A DNA stretch of 64,000 bases, taken from NCBI GenBank assembly GCA_965199935.1, contig CBDATD010000001.1:744001-808000 (forward strand). The letters are read 5' to 3'. Within the stretch, counting starts at the first letter, position 1. Each line of letters opens with the position of its first letter. A program made the translations under genes and the position numbers. The notes under the pieces were generated by a model. It ran no database searches. It saw nothing but the letters and a program-made list of their open reading frames with translations, and was not told where the DNA came from. This DNA is from JAPPLG01 sp965199935 (GTDB lineage Bacteria; Bdellovibrionota; Bdellovibrionia; Bdellovibrionales; UBA1609). Shown one piece after another: positions 1 through 8,376 of this stretch.

Positions 1-38
1 CTCGATACTTCAATTAAGACGCGTCTTTTGCCTTGAGA

Positions 39-1076
39 TTAAAAACAGATGGTTTGGATCAAACGCTTAGCGACTTTGTAGGGGTCTGCATTGGCTCCCG
101 GCCTTCGGTCTTCCAGATAACCGTAACCTTTTTGAACCACATGAGCAGGGATGCGAATGGAGGCCCCTCGGTCTAAAGGCCCTGCTCTAAATTCTTTGAT
201 GTTGCAGGTTTCGTGCAGACCTGTCAAACGCTCTCCTAATTTATCTCCGTAAACAGCAATATGCTCTTTATGGGTCTTAGAAAGTTTTTCGATGGCCTTA
301 TCAATTTCCTTAATGCCTCCCTGCTCTCTCATTTTAGAAGTGGAGAAGTTTGTATGCATACCTGCACCATTCCAATCTCCTTTGACCGGTTTGTTGTCAA
401 AAGAAACGTGAACTGAATACTCTTCAGCAATTCGATGAAGGAGCCACCTTGCAGCCCATGTTTGATCTGCAATAGTTAAAGGATCTGCCTCCTCCCCTTC
501 AAAGCCCCTGTGGCCTATTTGAAATTCCCATTGGCCCAGCATGACTTCTGCATTCACCCCGCAAAGATAAATGCCAGCGGCTTGGCAGGCGGCTAGGTGA
601 AGCTCAACAATCTCCCGGCCGCAAACAACATGAGCTCCCACCCCGCAATAAAAAGGCCCCTGTGGTTCTGGAAACCCTTCTTCCGGCCATCCCAAGGGCT
701 TAGAGCCTTCAAATAAGGTGTATTCTTGTTCAAAGCCGATCCAAACTTTTTCTTTATCCGCACCCTTGCTTAAGAGGTCTTTGAGTTGGCTTCTTGTATT
801 GCTCTCATGAGGGGTTTTTCCATCCACATGAAGTACTTCACACATCACAATATAATTTTTCTCGCCCCGTATGGGGTCTTGAAAATATTGAACGGGACGT
901 AAAAATAAATCTGATTTAGCGCCTTTTGCTTGAGAAGTTGAAGAGCCGTCAAAAGACCAAGAGGGAAAAGAGCTGAGCGAAATGGTTGACTTTGGAGAAG
1001 ACAATACGAGCATTTTGGAGCGCAAACCTTGAGTGGGCTGAACCCCATCAAGCCAAATATACTCTGCACAAATCAC
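39..1076 (-). CDS. glnII: Type II (eukaryotic-like) glutamine synthetase
   Basis: Cytosolic enzyme that makes glutamine from glutamate, ammonia and ATP. The sequence shows the GSII beta-grasp start (AEYIWLDG), the DGSS substrate loop near residue 43, the metal-binding GFEQEYTLF segment, WNGAGMHTNFST in the catalytic domain, and the C-terminal EDRRPGANADPY signature. At about 345 residues it fits GSII (330-370) and not the 470-residue bacterial GSI. The start chosen is GTG at 1076, six bases after a GGAGAG ribosome site; the open frame extends to a TTG at 1133, but that extension is basic and unlike the family. Stands alone; no adenylylation site is expected in GSII. Family call is firm, start less so. 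Confidence 0.93.
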   Translation of the reverse strand: MICAEYIWLDGVQPTQGLRSKMLVLSSPKSTISLSSFPSWSFDGSSTSQAKGAKSDLFLRPVQYFQDPIRGEKNYIVMCEVLHVDGKTPHESNTRSQLKDLLSKGADKEKVWIGFEQEYTLFEGSKPLGWPEEGFPEPQGPFYCGVGAHVVCGREIVELHLAACQAAGIYLCGVNAEVMLGQWEFQIGHRGFEGEEADPLTIADQTWAARWLLHRIAEEYSVHVSFDNKPVKGDWNGAGMHTNFSTSKMREQGGIKEIDKAIEKLSKTHKEHIAVYGDKLGERLTGLHETCNIKEFRAGPLDRGASIRIPAHVVQKGYGYLEDRRPGANADPYKVAKRLIQTICF

Positions 1077-1231
1077 TGTATCTCTCCGAGAGTGAGAAAG
1101 ACTTTTTTTAAACTTAACTATAAAAATGAGCAAGTATTTTCAGAATTATAATGCATTGCTTTTTCTGTGATTTTTTGAAGGCATTCATTTTGAAAATATG
1201 TTACTCCGCCTTCGCTTTCCGGGATTTTTAT

Positions 1232-1369
1232 GTGATTTTAAACAGAAGTTTTCTTTTTATTGTCGGGTTGTTCTTTCTGTTAGGCTGTACAGACTCAGGG
1301 CTTTCTTCAGATAGGGTGCTTGCAGAGAAGGAAGGGCGTCAGTATGGGGCAGTGGGTCCACAATTTTAG
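1232..1369 (+). CDS. Tiny putative lipoprotein (45 aa)
   Basis: A short frame divergent from glutamine synthetase. From the in-frame GTG at 1232 it encodes a basic, hydrophobic stretch (NRSFLFIVGLFFLLGC) that ends in a lipobox-like LLGC, followed by a 27-residue mature part with no recognisable domain. The same frame is open upstream to an ATG at 1151, but that would put a long non-signal segment ahead of the lipobox. Ribosome site is weak. Could be a genuine small lipoprotein or a chance frame. Confidence 0.35.
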   Translation: MILNRSFLFIVGLFFLLGCTDSGLSSDRVLAEKEGRQYGAVGPQF

Positions 1370-1479
1370 AAGAAAATTTCAATTCATCCTGTCCTATGTT
1401 GGGGGAAAATGAAGAGTCTGCGAATCCCATTAAAAGAAATTGAATAAAATGCGGCCGTTGTTTGTGTGGATGCTCTTTT

Positions 1480-2157
1480 CTAAGGATTCATTTTTTTGAC
1501 TGATTTGACTTTGAAGTTGTCGTCCAGTTTCACTTCATAACCTCCTTTTCTGGCATTTTCTATAAATTCTTGGGCATAGGCTTTTCTTGGATCTATATCA
1601 TCATCGGAGTCTTCTTCAGGTTTTCCTTGAAAATTTTGTATTTTTTTTTCAATAATGCGGTAACCGGCAATGCGTTCTTCAATATCGCCGCCCGATTCTT
1701 CTTCTGCTGTTTTCAGAATAGAGAGAAGGTCATCAAAAGATGGATCTTGGCTCAGATCGACACCGTCTTTGAGGGTGTAGTCTTCAGGTTTTGCAGACGC
1801 CGGCTTAGCAACGTATTGATTTTTTTTATAACGGGCTGAATCTTGAGCCATTTTTTGTTTTAACAAATTAGTTTTGTAGTCTTTCTGAATCTGTTTTTTT
1901 ATGTTTTTATCCATTAGAGTAGATGTTTTTTTTTGCTGGGGCCGGCCTTCTTTTTCTGAAAAAATATCGGACTTTTCCCCTCTATTTTGTTTTTGGTAAA
2001 GAACTAAGAAAGCTCCTATAATGAACACAAACAAAATAAATTTAAAGAATAATTTTCTCTTCATCGTCTGCTGATTTTGGTGTTGAATCCGCACCTGATG
2101 TTTTTTTCTTTTTCTAAACATAAGAACATTATTGGTGAAATGGAGCCGTTTTTCCAC
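1480..2157 (-). CDS. Membrane-anchored hypothetical protein
   Basis: Not recognised. It has a strongly basic N terminus, one transmembrane segment (FKFILFVFIIGAFLVLY, about residues 38-55) and then a charged, largely helical soluble region rich in Lys, Gln, Glu and Asp, with an acidic run (EEDSDDDIDP) near residue 185. Topology would be N-in with the soluble part in the periplasm. Internal ATGs before the membrane segment (for example the one giving MKRKLFF) are possible alternative starts. It lies 10 bases downstream of the PhoD-like gene on the same strand and may share its transcript. Confidence 0.6.
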   Translation of the reverse strand: MEKRLHFTNNVLMFRKRKKHQVRIQHQNQQTMKRKLFFKFILFVFIIGAFLVLYQKQNRGEKSDIFSEKEGRPQQKKTSTLMDKNIKKQIQKDYKTNLLKQKMAQDSARYKKNQYVAKPASAKPEDYTLKDGVDLSQDPSFDDLLSILKTAEEESGGDIEERIAGYRIIEKKIQNFQGKPEEDSDDDIDPRKAYAQEFIENARKGGYEVKLDDNFKVKSVKKMNP

Positions 2158-2166
2158 CTATTTTTT

Positions 2167-3429
2167 TTATTTTGAGATGCTGAGATTTTCAGAAAAGAGT
2201 TTTTCTTTTGAGAGGCCGTAAACCGTCAGTTGGACATTCCACATATTGTTTGGACTCACTTGGCTTGTAATAACAGCATAATTAAGTTTGTTGGGGGCGT
2301 GATGAATATGTCTGGAATCCTGTACAAAATCCGCCTTTTTCGGGTAAGTTTTGGCATGAATGGGAGAGGTGGTCAGCTCATAAGTGTTGTATCCGGCCCA
2401 TGATTCTGCTTTAGGGTCTATTTTTAAAAGTTCGCTTAAATGGCGGTCGCCGCTGAGAAAGAAAACCGGACTTTGTGCTTTCATTATACGATTCATCATC
2501 ATTTTAAAGTTTTCTTGGAAGCCTCTTTCAAAAGATTCAAAGGGATGGTGCCGTCCTAGAATTTGTGTTCCACTGATCACCCAAGAAGGATTTTTAGAAA
2601 GATTTTGTAAAATCCACTCTTCCTGCTCTTTACCCCAAAGAGATGGTTTTTTTGATTGAGGGGGGCTTTGAAAACTTCTGCCGTCTGTAAATAAAAAATT
2701 TTGTTTTTGTGTTTTTAATGCAAAAGAAACGCCCGGCCCTTTAGAGAGATAAGGATGTTTTTCAGGGAGAGGGAAAAAGTCTCTAAATAGTTTTTGCATA
2801 TCTTTCTTGTATTTAAAATTTTTATGCCCGTTGTTCATTCCATAATCATGGTCATCCCAAACAGCCAGTATGGGAATAAGTTTTGGAGTTTTGTATAAAG
2901 GCAGAGTTTTCAGTGTTTCCACATAGCGTTTAGACAAATTTTCAAAAGATATGTTTGAAATATATTCGTCTGCATAAACTATGTCTCCAATGAGGAAAAT
3001 CATATCCGGCTGGAAAGAAAACAACTCCTTCCAGATATGCTGGTTGGGCCATTTGTCATCCATGCAGGAGGCTATAGCGAAAGTAAACTTTGTGCGATTC
3101 AAATCCAAAGTTCTGAATATTTTTTCAGATATGATTTTTGAGTCTTCATTTTTAATGATCAAACGATAAGTTTCCTTGGGATTTAGGTTTTCTAATTTGA
3201 GATGGTAAAGGTTCATTTTAGAAAATTTTCGTTTCAATTCAGGATGAAGAGGTGTTTTTTCATTCAAAAAGTAGAGTAGTTTTTCTTTTTTTGAAGCCAG
3301 AATGTTAAAAGAAGTTTGATCACTGGAACTGTAGTTCTGCCAAACGGATAAGGAGTTTTCAGTTTTTGACAGCCAATAGAAGCTGAAAAGAGAGAGAGGG
3401 ATTAAAAGGGCAAGAATTTTCTTTAACAT
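2167..3429 (-). CDS. PhoD-like metallophosphatase
   Basis: Exported phosphoesterase of the PhoD/PhoD-like family, which hydrolyses phosphodiesters or phosphomonoesters with metal ions. Visible motifs in order are IASCMDD, the metal-binding GDIVYADEYI, WDDHDYG (the DDHD hallmark), FTDGR, and the C-terminal SGDRHLSEL metal site. The N terminus (MLKKILALLIPLSLFSFYW) is a signal peptide or anchor. The start at 3429 is preferred because the longer frame to 3516 runs into the RNase P RNA gene. About 420 residues, normal for the PhoD-like group. Substrate cannot be told from sequence. Confidence 0.85.
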   Translation of the reverse strand: MLKKILALLIPLSLFSFYWLSKTENSLSVWQNYSSSDQTSFNILASKKEKLLYFLNEKTPLHPELKRKFSKMNLYHLKLENLNPKETYRLIIKNEDSKIISEKIFRTLDLNRTKFTFAIASCMDDKWPNQHIWKELFSFQPDMIFLIGDIVYADEYISNISFENLSKRYVETLKTLPLYKTPKLIPILAVWDDHDYGMNNGHKNFKYKKDMQKLFRDFFPLPEKHPYLSKGPGVSFALKTQKQNFLFTDGRSFQSPPQSKKPSLWGKEQEEWILQNLSKNPSWVISGTQILGRHHPFESFERGFQENFKMMMNRIMKAQSPVFFLSGDRHLSELLKIDPKAESWAGYNTYELTTSPIHAKTYPKKADFVQDSRHIHHAPNKLNYAVITSQVSPNNMWNVQLTVYGLSKEKLFSENLSISK

Positions 3430-3436
3430 ACTGCAC

Positions 3437-3735
3437 CTGTAAAAAAGAGCAGGGGCTGTAAGCCGGATTCTGTCCAGTTTATAAAAACCTGGGCGGCTAT
3501 TCATCTTTGCGATCAACCCGAAAGTTTAGCATAGGCGATGCACTTTCTTATTTGATCTTGCTCCGCATAGAGTTTAGCTGATTTCACTCCAGCAGTAAAA
3601 AATTTACTCTGGACATACTTTCTGTTCCACTAGTCCTCACCTCAAAGAGGTGGAAGAGATTTCTCCCTTTATGCCGCCTTGTGGAGTCCGGACTTTCCTC
3701 TTCCAAAATGTGAAAGCAACCGCCCGCCCCCGCTG
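3437..3735 (-). ncRNA. rnpB: RNase P RNA (type A)
   Basis: Catalytic RNA that removes tRNA 5' leaders. Read on the minus strand it has the universal 5' core GAGGAAAGTCCGGACTCC (at about 3701-3684), the partner strand ACAGAATCCGGCTTACAG near the 3' end (about 3466-3449), and a run of Ts at 3438-3433 that could end transcription. The GGGCGGGCGG start and the AAAGGGAGAAATC segment fit P1/P3 and J-type elements. Length about 300 nt, short but acceptable. Exact ends are estimates. Confidence 0.93.
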
Positions 3736-3739
3736 TTCA

Positions 3740-3770
3740 TATAAAGAGCATAAAACCGTTTTTTGAGCAA
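3740..3770 (-). promoter_or_regulatory. Candidate rnpB promoter
   Basis: Minus-strand TTGCTC (3770-3765) and TTTATA (3745-3740) lie just ahead of the mature RNase P RNA 5' end. The spacing is 19 nt (17 nt if TCTTTA is taken as the -10). Plausible sigma70-type promoter, by inspection only. Confidence 0.4.
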
Positions 3771-3771
3771 T

Positions 3772-3987
3772 CATGTCTTCTGATGTCTTCTCAAGCCTTC
3801 TCAGGGGGTATTTCGCAGATTTTGAGCAAAAAGAGGGTCAAAACCCCTCTAAACTGCATTTTTGATCCATGTCTTCTGATGTCTTCTCAAGCCTTCTCAG
3901 GGGGTATTTCGCAGATTTGGGGTCAAAATCTCTTCAAAACCCTTCTAAACTGCATTTTTGATCCATGTCTTCTGATGTCTTCTCAAA
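3772..3987. repeat. 96-bp tandem repeat, 2.25 copies
   Basis: Copies begin at 3772, 3868 and 3964 (the last only about 24 bp), each starting CATGTCTTCTGATGTCTTCTC. The period is 96 bp, and the first two copies differ mainly in a central segment (3827-3850 against 3923-3946). The frame through the repeat stays open because 96 is divisible by three, but no ribosome site or signal suggests translation. It fills most of the 370-bp gap between rnpB and the Bor-like genes; the rest (3988-4113) shows nothing I recognise. Confidence 0.85.
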
Positions 3988-4113
3988 TCTGCCCACTCAA
4001 TAATATCCATGCATCAGCTTTGGATATTTGTGTTTCAGGACATTCAATCTTAAGCTGGTAGGTATGGAAAAATATACAAAAGAACAGTTGCCTTCACTGA
4101 ACGGCCGCGTATC

Positions 4114-4419
4114 ATGCCTGATGTGAAAATTTTGATTAAGCTCCTTTTCTGCCAGTTCTGCTTCATTTCCTGCCAGACAGTCACTATCAGCCCCAGCGGC
4201 AGTCAGCACAGGCTCAGCAGTATGCCTGTGTATGAACAGTCTCAGAGTTTTTTTCTTTTTGGGTTGGCCGGTAAAAAATTCGTAAACGTTTCGTCCATCT
4301 GCGGCGGCAAAGAGGTTCTGCAAATGCAAACGCAATCCACTTTCGTTAATCAGCTGATAACTTGGATAACTTTAGGAATTTACACTCCAAGGACAGCAAA
4401 AGTGTGGTGCAGTAGATGA
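4114..4419 (+). CDS. Bor-like lipoprotein, copy 1
   Basis: Outer-membrane-type lipoprotein of the Bor family (phage lambda Bor, linked in E. coli to serum resistance). It has a hydrophobic signal ending in FCFISC (lipidated Cys20), a central FLFGL..KKFVNVSSICGG segment, and the hallmark C-terminal part FVNQLITWITLGIYTP followed by a final Cys, as in lambda Bor. About 101 residues, normal for the family. It overlaps the next gene by ATGA, so the two are translationally coupled. Its cellular role outside phage lysogens is unknown. Confidence 0.75.
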   Translation: MPDVKILIKLLFCQFCFISCQTVTISPSGSQHRLSSMPVYEQSQSFFLFGLAGKKFVNVSSICGGKEVLQMQTQSTFVNQLITWITLGIYTPRTAKVWCSR

Positions 4420-4772
4420 GGCGTTTATTTGTGACTTTTATATTTCTTAATTTAGCAGGGTGCTATACCATGTACTTTGTTAAAGACGGCAGTTCCTTTC
4501 CCGCACAATATACTTACAGCTCCTGGCACCACATCGGCCTGGCGGGCTTAATGGAATTTAGCAGTCCTGTGAATCTCACCGCCGTCTGCGGGGGTGGAGA
4601 CAGATGGAACTCTGTTAGAGTTCAAACAGGTTTTCTGCAAGGACTTGTCAGAATGGTCTCTATTCCAACCGGCAGCTCCTATTACAACGATACATTAGGC
4701 CGAGATATACCTATTACTGTAGCGTTGGGAAATTTTTACAGTCCTGAGGAAGTTCAGGTTTCCTGTAAATAA
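4416..4772 (+). CDS. Bor-like lipoprotein, copy 2 (diverged)
   Basis: A second lipoprotein with lipobox LAGC (Cys16). It shares the Bor layout with its upstream partner: a hydrophobic GLAGLMEF segment, an AVCGGGDRW motif in the place of SICGG, a VQTGFLQGLVRMVSIPTG segment in the place of TQSTFVNQLITWITLGIYTP, and a conserved Cys two residues from the end (VSCK). It lacks the strict GIYTP signature, so it is a diverged paralog. The start ATG sits in the ATGA overlap with the preceding stop, supporting a two-gene operon. Confidence 0.65.
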   Translation: MRRLFVTFIFLNLAGCYTMYFVKDGSSFPAQYTYSSWHHIGLAGLMEFSSPVNLTAVCGGGDRWNSVRVQTGFLQGLVRMVSIPTGSSYYNDTLGRDIPITVALGNFYSPEEVQVSCK

Positions 4773-4960
4773 AAGTACACACTCCTGTTTTTTTTGAAGA
4801 AGGCCGCGGGGTCCGTAAATAAACTAACGTCTTCCCGCTGCACTCATTTGTCTTTAATCAATCGTACAAACTGAAGCAGATTTTAATAGAGAGTAAACAA
4901 GCTGTTGCTGTGAAATATTTTAAGCTGAAAAGGGGCGTCTGCATCAAAAAATAACAATGG

Positions 4961-5413
4961 TTAAAAATCAGAGTCGAGAGCGATGTTGGCCAGCTCGTCT
5001 GCACGCGTGTTGCTTTCTCTTAAAACATGAACGCAGTCCCACTCAGGAATTTTCTTTAAAAGCGAAATGCATTGAGCATGGATGAGTTTTAAGGACGGGG
5101 ATTTAATTTTATATTCTCCATTCAACTGCCTCACAGCCAGCTGGCTGTCTGTTTTGAGGATCAAACACTGCACATTATTTTGAACTGCCAGCTCCAAAGC
5201 GCGGTGAATGCCTTTATATTCAGCTTCATTATTGGTGGCGGCGCCCAATGTGCGGGCTTCTTCAAAAATTTTTTCCTGTTCTTCTTTGTTCGTGACAGTG
5301 AGGCCGAAGGAGGCAGATCCAGGGTTTCCCCGGCTGGCTCCGTCCGTGTATATGACCACCGTATGAGGCCAATGAGATGCACGGCCGATGGAGAATACAG
5401 CTTTGTTACTCAT
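4961..5413 (-). CDS. rnhA: Ribonuclease HI family protein
   Basis: Degrades the RNA strand of RNA-DNA hybrids in the cytosol. The fold's catalytic carboxylates are visible: VIYTDGASRGNPG (Asp near residue 23), NNEAEYKGI (Glu near 63), KTDSQLAVRQLNG (Asp near 88) and NTRADELAN (Asp near 138). The missing basic handle and the GNPG loop resemble the compact RNase HI type common in archaea and many bacteria. Length 150 residues is normal. Its start overlaps the upstream membrane-protein stop by 8 bases, so both are likely co-transcribed. Confidence 0.9.
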   Translation of the reverse strand: MSNKAVFSIGRASHWPHTVVIYTDGASRGNPGSASFGLTVTNKEEQEKIFEEARTLGAATNNEAEYKGIHRALELAVQNNVQCLILKTDSQLAVRQLNGEYKIKSPSLKLIHAQCISLLKKIPEWDCVHVLRESNTRADELANIALDSDF

Positions 5414-5975
5414 TTACAGCAGGTGAATCAATAGACAAATCCCCCTGAGGAAGATCATCAATGTCTATCGTTTGATCTTCTTTTGAAGAGGTATTTTCAG
5501 GCGGAGAGAGAACCAAAACTTCATCATTAAAATTCATCTCTGTTTTATCCACATTAAAAGAGCCAATTACCCAATTTTCTTTAGAGTCAGAAGAATGTTG
5601 AAAATTAATTAAAGCCGATCCCTCCACTTTAACATCCACCTGATCGCCTTCATCTGCACTGCTGGGGTCTTTAAAAGAATAGCTGAAGACCGCTTTTATC
5701 TGAGAAGAGTTGTTAGTTGTTTCTGTCCACAAGTTGTGAAACTGAATATTGTATGCAGAAGGATTTTTTTCCAATAATTTATTTCGAACAATATTTTGAA
5801 ATTCTTCTTGAATGGCCAAGTGAGTCCCCTCAGGAAACACATTCTTTTTCTGAAAGAAAAACCAAGTGATCATCAACAGTAAAAATAGAACAGCCAAAGC
5901 AATAATCTGCAGAAAGTTCTTTTTGATAAAAGGGAGTATATTTAAACCGGCGGACATACCCCAATTATCGGTCAT
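5406..5975 (-). CDS. Single-pass membrane protein, unknown
   Basis: Not recognised. One N-terminal membrane segment (IIALAVLFLLLMITWFFF) is followed by a soluble domain of about 140 residues with a beta-rich pattern (IKAVFSYSFKD, VDVKVEGSALINF, NWVIGSFNVDKTEMNFNDEVLVL), then an acidic tail. It looks like a small extracytoplasmic domain. I use the ATG at 5975; the frame extends to 6056, but that would overlap the divergent mccB gene. No clear ribosome site decides the start. Downstream it overlaps the RNase H gene. Confidence 0.6.
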   Translation of the reverse strand: MTDNWGMSAGLNILPFIKKNFLQIIALAVLFLLLMITWFFFQKKNVFPEGTHLAIQEEFQNIVRNKLLEKNPSAYNIQFHNLWTETTNNSSQIKAVFSYSFKDPSSADEGDQVDVKVEGSALINFQHSSDSKENWVIGSFNVDKTEMNFNDEVLVLSPPENTSSKEDQTIDIDDLPQGDLSIDSPAVNE

Positions 5976-6069
5976 ATATGTTTTTGAAACAATAGATATA
6001 TTGAAATTATTCAGTTTTGCCTTGATTTTTCCCAAAGTTTGATTTTTTGTGTGCAAAAGGAAGGCTACG

Positions 6070-7638
6070 ATGACAGTTTTTCAATCTCAAATTGAAGTTC
6101 AATCCTCTGTTTTTCAAGATCGTTTTCAAAAAATGGAAGGCCAGGTCAAAACTCTTCAGAATCACCTGGAAGAGGTTCGGCAGTGGGGTTTGAACTTTTC
6201 TCACAAATCAATTGAGAAGAATAAGAAACTTCCCGTCCGCGTGCGCATTCAAAAACTACTGGATTCTTCTTCTCATTTTTTGGAATTATCCCCTCTTGCC
6301 GGGCATAAAATGTATCCTTTTAAGACTCCGTCAGGGGGGCTGATTACGGGTATAGGTTTGGTGGCGGGGCGTGAATGCGTCATTATCGCCAATGACCCTG
6401 CTGTTAAGGGAGGGGCCTACTTGCCCATCACTGTGAAAAAACACCTCAGAGCACAGGAGATTGCCATGCAAAACCACCTGCCTTGTTTTTATCTGGTGGA
6501 CAGCGGTGGAGCTTATTTGCCTATGCAGGCAGAGATTTTTCCAGACAGGGATCATTTTGGAGCCTTCTTTTACAACCAATCTCAAATGCAGTCGATGGGG
6601 TTGGAGCAAATATCCATTGTCTTCGGTCAGTGTACGGCTGGAGGGGCTTATATTCCGGCGCTTTCCGACAAAACTATTATGGTTGAAGGGCAGAGTGCTG
6701 TTTTTCTAGGAGGGCCTCCTCTCGTTTTTTCAGCCACTGGAGAAAAAGTTTCAGCAGAAGAGCTTGGGGGGGCCGCTCTTCACTCAAAAGAGTCCGGAGT
6801 TGCAGACTATACAGCTGAAACGGAAGAGTCAGCCATAGAAAAAGGCAGAGAGCTTTTGTTTGCACGCTCCTCTACGCAAACAGATTTTGTGTGTTCTAAG
6901 GTTCAAGAGCCTCATTATGACCCTAAAGAAATTTACGGTATTATCCCAGAAGACCTTCGAGAGCCTTTTGATATGCGGGAAATTTTAGCTCGTATTGTAG
7001 ATGCTAGTTCATGGGAGGAGTTTAAACAGAATTATGGAAATACTTTGGCGGCTGTTCAGACTCAGATAGGGGGTTTTCATGTGGGTGTCTTAGCTAGTCA
7101 GGGTATTTTATTTGGGGAAAGCGCCCTAAAAGCGGTTCATTTTATTGATCTATGCGACCGGCACAAACTTCCTTTGATTTTTTTTCAGAATGTTATGGGT
7201 TTTATGGTGGGAAAAAAATATGAAAGTCAGGGGATTGCCAAAGATGGAGCGAAAATGGTTTTAGCTGTCAGCCTTTCAAGGGTGCCCCGCTTTACTGTGA
7301 TCGTTGGAGGCTCCTACGGAGCGGGCAATTATGGAATGTGCGGTAGAGCCTATAGGCCCAGACAGCTTTGGATGTGGCCGTCAGCCAGAATAGGAGTTAT
7401 GGGCGGCGAAACAGCACGCCATATTCTGTCTTCTATTGGAAAAAAGATCAGCTCTGAAGATCAAAACAAATTGGTTGAACAATACGATTTTGAAAGCAGC
7501 GCCTACTATTCTACGTCCAGGATATGGGATGATGGTTTGATTGACCCATTGGACACCCGAAAATTTTTAACCTTAGGGTTGAAAACGTCTATGAACGCGC
7601 CTCTTGCGGAGAGAAGAAAAGGCGTATATCGAATGTGA
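6070..7638 (+). CDS. mccB: 3-methylcrotonyl-CoA carboxylase, carboxyltransferase subunit
   Basis: Beta subunit of the biotin enzyme that carboxylates 3-methylcrotonyl-CoA in leucine breakdown. It shows the two crotonase-like carboxyltransferase halves. The N half has YLVDSGGAYLPMQ, FPDRDHFGAFFYNQ (the FPDRDHFG string is typical of MCC rather than propionyl-CoA carboxylase) and FGQCTAGGAYIPAL. The C half has FFQNVMGFMVGKKYE and GGSYGAGNYGMCGRAY, then RIGVMGGE. About 522 residues. The ATG at 6070 follows AGGAAGG; an upstream ATG at 6049 is in frame but less likely. First gene of a cluster with liuC and mccA. Confidence 0.92.
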   Translation: MTVFQSQIEVQSSVFQDRFQKMEGQVKTLQNHLEEVRQWGLNFSHKSIEKNKKLPVRVRIQKLLDSSSHFLELSPLAGHKMYPFKTPSGGLITGIGLVAGRECVIIANDPAVKGGAYLPITVKKHLRAQEIAMQNHLPCFYLVDSGGAYLPMQAEIFPDRDHFGAFFYNQSQMQSMGLEQISIVFGQCTAGGAYIPALSDKTIMVEGQSAVFLGGPPLVFSATGEKVSAEELGGAALHSKESGVADYTAETEESAIEKGRELLFARSSTQTDFVCSKVQEPHYDPKEIYGIIPEDLREPFDMREILARIVDASSWEEFKQNYGNTLAAVQTQIGGFHVGVLASQGILFGESALKAVHFIDLCDRHKLPLIFFQNVMGFMVGKKYESQGIAKDGAKMVLAVSLSRVPRFTVIVGGSYGAGNYGMCGRAYRPRQLWMWPSARIGVMGGETARHILSSIGKKISSEDQNKLVEQYDFESSAYYSTSRIWDDGLIDPLDTRKFLTLGLKTSMNAPLAERRKGVYRM

Positions 7639-7650
7639 GGAAAGAATTTT

Positions 7651-8376
7651 ATGAAAAATATTTTGATCAATAAAAAAGAACATTTTTTGGAGATTTCTCT
7701 AAACCGCCCGGAGAAAAAAAATGCTCTAAATTTAGAAATGATTCAAAGCCTCACTAAAGTTTTTTTGGATCATTCTTCTCAAACTATTTTTCTGCGGGGA
7801 GAAGGAGGTTGTTTTTGCGCCGGGGCGGATTTGAATTGGATTCGTTCAGCTCCCGCTCAAGAATTGGAATGTTTGTTTAAATTCTTTCAAACAGTACAGT
7901 CTCATCCGGCCCCTGTTTTAGCCTGCGTTCATGGTTTTGTGTACGGGGGCGGCATTGGACTGCTTGCTGTTTGTGATTTTGTTTTTGCTGAAAATTCATC
8001 GAAATTTTGTTTTAGTGAATTAGGTCTTGGATTGATGCCGGCGCTTATTGCTCCCTTTATTTTGCAAAAATCTCCTCAAATGAAGAAGTATATGCTGAGC
8101 GGACAGTTGTTTTCTTCTGTGGAGGCTTTAGATGCAGACCTTATTCAGTTTACAGGCTCTGCTGAGGAGGGCCGGACATGGAAAAACAAACAGTTAAGCA
8201 GACTGCAAAAACTTCATAAGGAGGCTTTTCGGGAAACAAAAAAATTTTTAAACGATCTTTGCTGTATTTCAAAAAAAGATCTTAAAAATTTTTGTGTGCA
8301 GGCTTTGGAAAAAAGAAAAGCGTCTGCTTCTGCGCAAAATATTATTAAAGAGTTTTTAGAAAAGGGTCTGTCTTGA
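7651..8376 (+). CDS. liuC: Enoyl-CoA hydratase family, probable methylglutaconyl-CoA hydratase
   Basis: Crotonase-fold enzyme. By context it hydrates 3-methylglutaconyl-CoA to HMG-CoA, the step between MCC and HMG-CoA lyase. Visible are LNRPEKKNALNLEMI, the oxyanion-hole segment GGCFCAGADLNWI, and HGFVYGGGIGLLAVCDFVFA with the second oxyanion glycines, then FCFSELGLGLMPA with the acidic residue. At 241 residues it is a little shorter than the usual 255-265. The start has a good ribosome site (GAGGAAAG). It lies 12 bases after mccB and overlaps mccA by 4. Confidence 0.85.
   Translation: MKNILINKKEHFLEISLNRPEKKNALNLEMIQSLTKVFLDHSSQTIFLRGEGGCFCAGADLNWIRSAPAQELECLFKFFQTVQSHPAPVLACVHGFVYGGGIGLLAVCDFVFAENSSKFCFSELGLGLMPALIAPFILQKSPQMKKYMLSGQLFSSVEALDADLIQFTGSAEEGRTWKNKQLSRLQKLHKEAFRETKKFLNDLCCISKKDLKNFCVQALEKRKASASAQNIIKEFLEKGLS

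Noticed and set aside
3430..3516. N-terminal extension of the PhoD-like protein
   Set aside because: These codons overlap the conserved 3' end of RNase P RNA; the ATG at 3429 gives a proper signal peptide.
3772..3987. CRISPR array
   Set aside because: Only 2.25 copies of a 96-bp unit with no spacers of even length and no cas genes; the 24-bp array at 23967 is coding and has no spacers.
3783..4061. Repetitive plus-strand frame with two copies of a MSSQAFSGGISQI-like peptide
   Set aside because: Open only because the 96-bp repeat is a multiple of three; no ribosome site, no signal, no related protein recognised.
3997..4335. Minus-strand 112-residue frame
   Set aside because: Antisense to the first Bor-like gene, which has a clear lipobox and family signature.
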